Of a stretch of DNA of 64,000 nt, positions 56,316 to 64,000 are shown piece by piece. A program made the translations under genes and the position numbers. Every line of letters begins with the position of its first letter. The first letter of the stretch is position 1. The notes beneath the pieces are model-generated. The model searched no databases, had not been told where the DNA came from, and was given only the letters and a program-made list of their open reading frames with translations. Source of the DNA: Muraenolepis orangiensis (lineage: Eukaryota > Chordata > Actinopteri > Gadiformes > Muraenolepididae); contig CM050999.1 of NCBI GenBank assembly GCA_027704905.1, forward strand, positions 589,144 to 653,143, given 5' to 3'.

Positions 56316-56816
56316 TCATTGACTTATGTAGGAGTAATTGTGGAGGGATGCTGGAGATCCAAAGTCATGGTGATGGTTGATGTTTTTCAGATTTCTGAAA
56401 CGGATTTGAAGCTTGGGTTTGGTGTGGGGTAGCGGCAGCTCCATTGAAATGGCCTGGTGATCCGACTCACCTAGATCGTACACTGATAGTTTACTAATGG
56501 GGGCAGAGTGTGTGATGACAAGGTCCAATGTGTGTCCCCCAGTGTATGTGGGGACATCAACATATTGTGTTAGGTTGAGGCAGTCCAGAAGGTGTAGGAA
56601 CTCGGCTGCATAGTGACAGGAGGGGGTGTTAACGTGAATATTTATGTCTCCTAGTATTATAATGTTGGCAGAGGTAGCGCAGAGTGTAGTGAGAATGTTG
56701 TGCATCTCTGGGATGAAAGCTGAGTTGAGGGGGGATTCACATTTAAATCCAAGGCCATCAAATGAGGATAGTACAGGCAGAGGCAGGGGGGACAGTTCCA
56801 GTGCATTTCTATGCAT
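56316..56816 (-). pseudogene. LINE endonuclease C-terminal part
   Basis: NIIILGDINIHVN (catalytic Asp-Asn), HTLDLVITHS and GESDHQAISMEL. The upstream half continues to about 57400 in broken frames. Confidence 0.8.
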
Positions 56817-57689
56817 TATTGCAAAGCCGCCACCACGACCAGTGCTGCAAGCTTTTTCCAGGTAGCTGTAGCCAGGGGGACAGACTTAATTTAGGGCAGA
56901 GTAAACCTCAGGCTGTTGCCACGTTTCCGCGAGGAACATAACGTCTATTCCCTTGTCCATGATGTGGTCTTGTATGAATGATGATTTGTTTGTCAGGGAT
57001 TGTGCATTAAACAGTTATATTTGGACTGTGGATGAAATGATGGATTTCTGTAGGGTCCGGAGTAAACTGGAATCCACTCCACGTTTTTCGCACAGCTCAG
57101 TGTGTAGCAGTCTCGCAGTGTTTCCCGTACTATTTACACTGAGAGCATCAGCGCTCTGATGACGTGGCAGACGTGCGACAGTGGTCCAGATGGAAGGAAT
57201 GGATGATACAGGCGGCATGGTTGGTGGTAAACAAACTTTCTACGAGAGCCTCTGCGGATGTTACTAGGTCGGCGTAATAGTTCAAGGTGTTTGATGGCTG
57301 AGATGCACGTTGGGGTTGTGTGGTTGTTGAGACTCAGCAGTTGCAGGATTGAATACTTTGACATCATGCCGGTGGCCGCAGGTTCTCGTCTGGAGCTAGC
57401 TGTTAGCCATAGACAGAAAACTGTTCAGCAAATATGAGACCCATAGCATGGCAGGAGGAGACGAAGCTGGGAGAAACGGTCTGTGTCAAAGCAGCAGGTT
57501 AGCCGGCAGGCTGTTCGACGGCTAGCTGTGGAGGCAGCTGTCCAAGCCGGCCAGATAATTTATGTATATATTTACTTTATTTATATACTTTTAATATATG
57601 TTTTTATGTATTATTTATAGTTTTTTTATTAATTAATTAATATTTTTTTTTAGAGAGAGTATCACCCAGCATAACACTCCCACCCTTCA

Positions 57690-58140
57690 TAGAGAGCCCA
57701 GAGTGACGCTCCCACCGCTTCATAGAGAGACCAGAGTGACACTCCCACTGCTTCATAGAGAGCCCAGAGTGACACTCCCACTGCTTCATAGAGGGCCCAG
57801 AGTGACACTCCCACTGCTTCATAGAGAGCCCAGAGTGACACTCCCACTGCTTCATAGAGGGCCCAGAGTGACACTCCCACTGCTTCATAGAGGGCCCAGA
57901 GTGACGCTCCCACCCGCTTCATAGAGAGTGACGCTCCCACTGCTTCATAGAGAGCCCAGAGTGATGCTCCCACCACTTCTTAGGGAGACCAGAAAGACAC
58001 TGCCACCGCTTCCTAGAGAGCCCAGAGTGACACTCCAACCGCTTCATAGAGAGCCCAGAGTGACGCTCCCACCGCTTCATAGAGAGCCCAGAGTGACACT
58101 CTTCCACCACTTCCTAGAGAGCCCAAAGTTCTCCCACCAC
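57690..58140. repeat. 33-bp minisatellite
   Basis: About 13 units of GCTTCATAGAGAGCCCAGAG plus TGACACTCCCACT, with variants. The multiple of three gives open frames on both strands; no gene is implied. Confidence 0.93.
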
Positions 58141-58455
58141 TTCATTGAGATCTGCGGTGATGCCTTGGTGTCTGTATCTCTGTGTCACAGGCGGCCACCG
58201 TGTGGTGGTTCACACCTGAAGCCCCGGCTGTGAGGGTCCCCTGGGGAAGGCTGGTCTCTGTGGCTGTGATTGTGTACGTTTGATCAACGTATACGTCATT
58301 AGGAGGAGAAGCCCAGTGGCTCCACCCCCTCATGCTTCTTCTCACGGCTTAGATTCCCACCTGGAGTGAGCTGAATGAATGAGGATGCTGTTGACAATTT
58401 TGTTGTACTTGTACGATGACAATAAAGGCATTCTGATTCAGATTCATAGGCTCCA
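58141..58455 (+). mobile_element. LINE/SINE 3' end
   Basis: Ends in GATGACAATAAAGGCATTCT and GATTCAGATTC, a non-LTR element tail like that at 1459-1490 in reverse. The upstream part is unassigned. Confidence 0.5.
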
Positions 58456-58702
58456 TGTCATCCCTCTATCCTTCTACCTACTTTCCTGTCTCTCTTGACT
58501 CTCCCGTCTATCGTTAAATCAGCCCGTCTATAGCCCATGCTCCTTATCTCCCCCAAACGTAAACACACATCACCCACCACACGCCATTTACAATTACAAA
58601 CACAGGCGGTGGTGGGGATGGTGTGTGTGTGTGAGGGTGTAGCACGGCATGGAATCGAGGACAAAACAGGGGGGGATAGAGAGAGAGAGAGATAATAGGG
58701 TT

Positions 58703-58704
<2 letters not shown>

Positions 58705-58771
<67 letters not shown>
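58705..58771. repeat. (GA)n microsatellite
   Basis: Uninterrupted AG dinucleotides, with a shorter run at 58678-58692. Confidence 0.95.
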
Positions 58772-58776
<5 letters not shown>

Positions 58777-58820
58777 GGTCGATAGATGGAGAGATGGCGG
58801 TCTGAAGGAGTCACGTGCGG

Positions 58821-58831
58821 TGGGTTCGATT
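58821..58831 (+). other. Pol III B-box-like sequence
   Basis: GGTTCGATTCC matches the tRNA-type B box, but no cloverleaf or A box could be fitted. It may be a tRNA-derived SINE remnant. Confidence 0.25.
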
Positions 58832-59910
58832 CCCCGCTCCCTGTGGTGTTGGTATTGAAGCGATATGGAACAAGGTGATGGAGCGCCCGATAGTGGAGGC
58901 TGGCCGAGGTGTGTTGATGCGTTATCTCCCTTTGCATCATCGTGGAATAGATGGGAGGAATATACCGGAATACGTTGTGTTCACACACAACCCCTTCAGT
59001 TTGGTTTTTTTGGGCGAGAGCGCGATTGCTTTTTGAAGCGTAGCGAGATAACGTTTTAATAAAGTTCTCTTTTTTTTTGGTCAATTTAGTTTCTAATAAT
59101 GAGGAAAGACAATGTGATTCGTCTTCCTTCCAATTTCCTACATTTTATGTATCATCTCAGTTTTCAGTAAGTTGTGATTTTGCTTCCCTCACCAACACTT
59201 CCAAATCATTGATTGTTCTCATTGGTTGTAGGACAATGTTATGGAGGCCTGTAATCAATCAATATATGATATTGATTGATTTTGTATTAATGTATGACTG
59301 AAGTAAAAACAAACAGCAGCTAACTGATTTGACATTATACACTGACATATTTAATTGAATATTATTTGTAATCAGGGTGCATTCACCTCTTTATTTGTAT
59401 GCTATGTACGAAGATAAATTATATTTTTATGAAATTTTGCACCTTTGGTGTGCCTTGGCAATCTAAGGAGCTGTTTATTCTCCCACAGTCTACTATCCAT
59501 TCAGTGATACATTAATAATGAATTTAATAAATACAACTGGATCAGTATCCAGTCCTGTCTATAAATAAGTAAAGTAAAGTAAATCATATCAATGCATTGG
59601 TTGAAGTTATTGAGTCAGAGGAGCAGCATGAGAACCACTTTGAATGACTTGATGTCTGATCTGACAGGTGAGCTAATGCTAACCCATGGGCTCATGCTAG
59701 TGGAGAATGTGTGAACTACAAAACAAGATCAGACGAGGCAATACACTCAAGAACTACAAACTACAAACTACAAACTACAGAACACTAAACAGGAACATGT
59801 GATTACACAGGCTGCTGTGTAACCCCGCTGTGACTTATTTTTATGTGCTGTATGTGTATGTCTGGATGTGTGTAATAAAGGAGGTCATCTGGGCGAACAA
59901 AGCCCAGCTT
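58832..59910. other. No gene recognised
   Basis: AT-rich sequence with small direct repeats (ACTACAAACT near 59755). No exon or mobile element that I can support. Confidence 0.4.
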
Positions 59911-60510
59911 GTGGAGACCTTAGTGTGGGGATGTCCCACTCGTTAGCCCCCATGGAGAGACCTTAGTGTGGGGATGTCCCACTCATTTGCCCCCATGGAG
60001 AGACCTTAGTGTGGGGACGTACCACTCATTAGCCCCCATGGAGAGACCTTAGTGTGGGGACGTCCCACTCATTAGCCCCCATGGAGAGACCTTAGTGTGG
60101 GGACGTACCACTCGTTAGCCCCCATGGAGAGACCTTAGTGTGGGGACGTCCCACTCATTAGCCCCCATGGAGAGACCTTAGTGTGGGGACGTCCCACTGG
60201 TTAGCCCCCATGGAGAGACCTTAGTGTGGGGACGTCCCACTGGTTAGCCCCCATGGAGAGACCTTAGTGTGGGGACGTCCCACTCGTTAGCCCCCATGGA
60301 GAGACCTTAGTGTGTGGACGTCCCACTGGTTAGCCCTCATGGAGAGACCTTAGTGTGGGGACTTCCCACTCGTTAGCCTCCATGGAGAGACATTAGTGTG
60401 GGGACGTCCCACTGGTTAGCCCTCATGGAGAGACCTTAGTGTGGGGATGTCCCACTCATTAGCCCTCATGGAGAGACCTTAGTGTGGGGACGTCATTCTC
60501 ATTAGCCCTC
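59911..60510. repeat. 43-bp minisatellite, about 14 units
   Basis: Units AGACCTTAGTGTGGGGACGT plus CCCACTCATTAGCCCCCATG plus GAG. Variation is mostly at CATT/CGTT/GGTT and CCC/ACC positions. Confidence 0.95.
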
Positions 60511-60785
60511 AGGGAAAGACACGCTGCACTTTACAAACAGCGGTGCCAGGAAGGTGTTCTAGAAGTTTTCTTAATGGCTCTGGTGTGTGTGTTTGTGTGT
60601 ATGTGTGTCTGTTTATCAGACCCATGGGAGTGTACCTAGTGTTGATGATTAAAGGTACGAGTTATGCTTTTTGAAGGGCTTAGTAATACTAATTCCATGA
60701 CTCATTTCCCCGGTGAACCCATGAGTAAGGAGCCGTACTTATGACAAGCATTATGAGAGGAATTTTGTAAAAAGGAGTTAATTTG

Positions 60786-61037
60786 CTGCCTTAAAAACAA
60801 GAGTTAACTAAAGGTCAAATAAGCTTTGTTTCAACTAACCAAGTTAAGTTATACAAGTTGTTTAATTAATGATCAAACATTTTTACAACTTTATACATTG
60901 AGTTAAAGAAACTTAAGATGTTACATTATCGAGTCAAGAAAATTTCAAATTCCACACTATCTTAGCTCTTTCAAGTAAAAAATACGTAAAACTATATTCA
61001 TACCAATTGCCAATTCAAGTTTTAAGGCAGCAATTGA
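60786..61037. mobile_element. Palindromic MITE-like element
   Basis: TTGCTGCCTTAAAA at 60789 is matched by its exact complement TTTTAAGGCAGCAA at 61019-61032. The interior is rich in AAGTTAA/TTAACTT. No target duplication was identified. Confidence 0.5.
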
Positions 61038-61576
61038 ACTTTTGAAATTTTTTAAATTTTCAAATTGAATAAACAAGTTTATTTTATTTGTATCTCTTGA
61101 ATAATAATGGCAAGTTAACTAGTTTCCTTAAACTTCATACTGAATCAACTTAGAACTTTAACCATCAGACAGAAGTGTATTAATAGGAGATCAAGGCTTA
61201 AAGTTGATGCAGTTGCTCAAGTATCTTTATTGTTAAAAATAAATAAACATACATAAAAAAATATACATACTCATAAATATACATAAATTCACATAAACAA
61301 TTTGAACATAGCCAGTACTATGACTATTGGTTGACTTTGTTTTACCCAATTTTAACCAATAGTTGACTTTTATTTTTCTGCATGCATTACCGAGTTCTTA
61401 AATCCAAAATAATACACGCTAATGCAAGTCACCTGGTACCCAGCCTCCATATCCCTTTTGGCTGCATTGCTTACCCCCGCCCCTTAAGACAGATCAGACC
61501 AGATCATCAGACAGATTTATGTTAAAATGTAACAAAATGCACATCCACATATTTGCATTCCAGAAATAGTTATGTC
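61038..61576. other. No gene recognised
   Basis: AT-rich, with a weak ATA/ACATA-rich tract at 61240-61300. Nothing else can be supported. Confidence 0.4.
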
Positions 61577-61860
61577 TTACATCACACATCTTGATGACAT
61601 CTGATGGTTCTTCGCCAGATACGTAGTGTGGCAGGCCAAGCAGAGCAGCAGTCCTCCTCCTCTCATTTGTGTCCTAAAAGACAAAGATGCAGAGAGATTA
61701 AAATGTTGTAGCAAACATAACAAATGTTGGCTAATTTTATGGTCGACATAATATCCACTTCCATCTTTCTCAAGGCAGTCCAAAATGTCTTTGAGTGCCT
61801 GCTTTTTTACATACCTGGTTGCTGCTTTATACACCTCCAGCAATCTTGGGACCAGGCCAT
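61577..61860 (-). pseudogene. Fragment of a fish multi-copy gene, two exon-like pieces
   Basis: The minus strand has LDGLVPRLLEVYKAATRY and ALKDILDCLEKDG (about 61858-61755), an 80-90 bp intron-sized gap ending CTTTGTCTTTTAG, and DTNERRRTAALLGLPHYV with EEPSDVIKMCD (61674-61577) before GTAAGACAT. The phrase RRRTAALLGLP resembles a repeated teleost gene family of unknown function, from memory. The donor of the first piece is weak (GTCGAC), and no other exons were seen, so it may be a relic. Confidence 0.45.
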
Positions 61861-61907
61861 CAAGTCCATTCAGAAAAGATTAAAGTGAGACATGGAGAGA
61901 CACGTGA

Positions 61908-63275
61908 CACGTGAGAGAGGACAGTGAGAGAGGACACATGAGAGAGGACAGTGAGAGAGGACACGTGAGAGAGGACACGTGAGAGAGGACAAGTGAGAGA
62001 GGACACGTGAGAGAGGACAATGAGAGAGGACAGTGAGAGAGGACACGTGAGAGAGGACACGTGAGAGAGGACACGTGAGAGAGGACACGTGAGAGAGGAC
62101 AGTGAGAGAGGACAGTGAGAGAGGACACATGAGAGAGAACATGTGAGAGAGGACACGTGAGAGAGGAAACGTGAAAGCGGACACGTGAGAGAGGACACAT
62201 GAGAGAGGACACGTGAGAGAGGACAGTGATAGAGGACAGTGAGAGAGGACACGTGAGAGAGGACACGTGAGAGAGGACAGTGAGAGAGGACACGTGAGAG
62301 AGGACACGTGAGAGAGGACAGTGAGAGAGGACACGTGAGAGAGGACACGTGAGAGAGGACACGTGAGAGAGGACAGTGAGAGAGGACACGTGAGAGAGGA
62401 CACATGAGAGAGGACAGTGAGAGAGGACACGTGAGAGAGGATACGTGAGAGAGGACACGTGAGAGAGGACACGTGAGAGAGGAAACGTGAGAGCGGGCAC
62501 GTGAGAGAGGACACGTGAGAGAGGACAGTGAGAGAGGACACGTGAGAGAGGACACGTGAGAGAGGACAGTGAGAGAGGACACGTGAGAGAGGATACGTGA
62601 GAGAGGACACGTGAGAGAGGACACGTGAGAGAGGACACGTGAGAGAGGAAACGTGAGAGCGGGCACGTGAGAGAGGACACGTGAGAGAGGACACGTGAGA
62701 GAGGAAACGTGAGAGAGGACATGTGAGAGAGGACACGTGAGAGAGGAAACGTGAGAGCGGGCACGTGAGAGAGGACAGTGAGAGAGGACACGTGAGAGAG
62801 GACACGTGAGAGAGGACACGTGAGAGAGGACACGTGAGAGAAGACACGTGAGAGAGGACACGTGAGAGAGGAAACGTGAGAGCGGGCACTGAGAGAGGAC
62901 ACGTGAGAGAGAACACGTGAGAGAGGACACGTGAGAGAGAACACATGAGAGAGAACACGTGAGAGAGGACACGTGAGAGAGGACACGTGAGAGAGGACAG
63001 TTAGAGAGGACACATGAGAGAGGACACGTGAGAGAGGACATACATGAGAGAGTACACGTGAGAGAGGACACGTGAAAGCGGACACGTGAGAGAGGACACA
63101 TGAGAGAGGACACGTGAGAGAGTACACGTGAGAGAGGACACGTGAGAGAGGACACATGAGAGAGTACACGTGAGAGAGGACAGTGAGAGAGGACAGTGAG
63201 AGAGGACATGAGAGAAAACACGTGAGAGAGGACAAGTGAGAGAGGACAGTGAGAGAGGACACGTGAGAGAGGACA
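61908..63275. repeat. Large 13/16-bp minisatellite, E-box rich
   Basis: About 1.37 kb of GAGAGAGGACACGTGA (16 bp) mixed with GAGAGAGGACAGT (13 bp). Every 16-bp unit contains CACGTG. Neither unit makes a stop in any minus frame, so overlapping open frames up to 512 codons arise; they are not genes. Confidence 0.95.
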
Positions 63276-63295
63276 GCAGCGGCAGAGAGGACAGA

Positions 63296-63997
63296 GCCCA
63301 CACAAAAGAAGCAAAGGGAAAAGCAGCAGGAGATATCAATGCTGATGGGTTCTGGTGAAGAGCAACAGACAGAAGCTGAGATCAATGAAATGAAGACATA
63401 CTTGGAGGACCGAACCAAGGTTGATAAGGAACCACTGACTTGGTGGAAAATATATGAGGAACGCTATCCTAAGCTTGCCAGAGTAGCTAAACGCATCCAC
63501 TCCATCCCTTCCACATCCACGCCATCGGAGCGCATATTTTCATAAGCCGGCTTCATTGTGACCAAGACACTGAGCTCACTTCTCCCGGACAACGGAGACA
63601 AAGTCTGCTTAAGCCTATATTTATTTGTTTGTTTGTATAATTTATATTTACTTTACATTGTTAAAAGAAACGAAAAATATAGTTACATTTTTTTTTTAAC
63701 AAAAGACAGTTTTTATTCATTGTTTGTTTTATAAAGTTATTGTGTTGGTTTTAAAAGTTCATAAGTTGTGTGATGTTGATGTTATATGCTGTGTTGTGTT
63801 GAAATAAATTAACTAAATGTCAGTCTCCTTGTTTATTTTTCCGACTCATTCAGAATCATATTTTAATTACTTGCCGGTGTCGTTAAACAGGCGGCTCGTT
63901 TCATGCGTGCGCATGTGCGTCATTAGTCGGCCATTAGTCTACTAATGCCCGACGACCATTGGTCGACCAGGAAAATTTTGGTCCGGGGCAGCCCTAC
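63296..63997 (+). mobile_element. hAT element 3' end with transposase C-terminus
   Basis: The plus reading 63339-63545 has MKTYLEDRTKVDKEPLTWW, YPKLARVAKRIHSIPSTS and PSERIFS, the hAT C-terminal dimerisation domain, then TAA where the family continues (AGFIVTKTLSSLLPDN is readable after the stop). The 3' UTR is AT-rich. The end CCGGGGCAGCCCTA (63983-63996) is the usual hAT terminal repeat of this type. The 5' part of the element is missing or replaced by the minisatellite. Confidence 0.82.
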
Positions 63998-64000
63998 TAG

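Larger units (their letters stand above)
54306..57560 (-). mobile_element. L2-type LINE, long but deleted in RT
   Basis: The 3' end at the left has (AAT)n and an AGCGC stretch. RT and endonuclease are on the minus strand. RT lacks the segment with the YxDD box. The 5' UTR runs to about 57560. Confidence 0.82.

Noticed and set aside
57637..57976. Repeat ORFs reading MKQWECHSGPS
   Set aside because: 33-bp minisatellite; no conserved protein feature.
58800..58880. tRNA gene suggested by GGTTCGATTCC
   Set aside because: No acceptor stem, A box or anticodon arm could be fitted; kept only as a B-box-like site.
58458..59084. 208-codon minus ORF with a Ser-Leu repeat
   Set aside because: Created by the (GA)n microsatellite; flanking residues show no domain.
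59911..60510. CRISPR-like regular array
   Set aside because: Units are contiguous 43-bp repeats with no unique spacers, in a vertebrate-type genome.
61860..63418. Minus-strand ORFs up to 512 codons (Leu-Ser-Arg-Val repeats)
   Set aside because: Overlapping frames of a 13/16-bp minisatellite without stops; no domain, no start context, all three minus frames open.

Overview
This is eukaryotic, almost certainly teleost fish, DNA. It has GT-AG introns, long (TG)n/(CA)n runs, several fish-type LINE families (L2, Rex1/Babar-like, Rex3/RTE-like), hAT, pogo-like and Harbinger-like DNA transposons, fish-type Gypsy LTRs, and fragments of a small Ig-superfamily receptor family. The species cannot be read from the sequence. 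There is no operon structure, CRISPR array or complete tRNA/rRNA gene.

Host genes. Two near-identical plus-strand receptor genes are supported: gene B (18378-24176) and gene C (45266-52556). A disabled relative, gene A, lies at 3940-7066. In B and C seven exons after a short 5' exon join in frame with consistent phases, giving 263 and 262 residues: one V-type Ig domain, a short Pro/Thr/Ser stalk in two mini-exons, a transmembrane exon, and a cytoplasmic tail with ITIM/ITSM-like tyrosines (LMYASI, VTYSSV/VTYASV, THYATV in B). The likely role is inhibitory signalling at an immune-cell surface. The 5' end is unresolved: no clean signal-peptide exon was found. An orphan transmembrane exon of a different receptor lies at 29024-29146, and a fragment of an unrelated gene lies on the minus strand at 61577-61860.

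Layout. 1-9.06 kb: duplication flank, LINE pieces, a 60-bp minisatellite, a probable solo LTR, then pseudogene A with a pogo-like element (and a hAT nested in it) in its intron. 9.1-17.4 kb: an L2 LINE (minus) split by a Gypsy element with matching 181-bp LTRs. 17.45-24.5 kb: solo LTR and gene B. 24.9-30.9 kb: nested LINEs on minus, a solo LTR and the orphan TM exon. 30.9-37.3 kb: decayed hAT, Rex3-like LINE, and a three-level nest (Harbinger-like > LTR > hAT MITE). 37.3-53.0 kb: second copy of the duplication with gene C; its LTR carries two hAT insertions. 53001-54000: run of N. 54.0-57.6 kb: start of a third duplicate copy, then a LINE. 57.6-64 kb: minisatellites, the gene fragment, and a hAT 3' end.

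The segments 1-590 plus 7787-24470 and 37300-52960 are copies of one segmental duplication. They differ by a 7.2-kb deletion in copy 2 and by transposon insertions private to each copy, so the order of events can be read directly. The tandem duplication is how the receptor family has expanded here.
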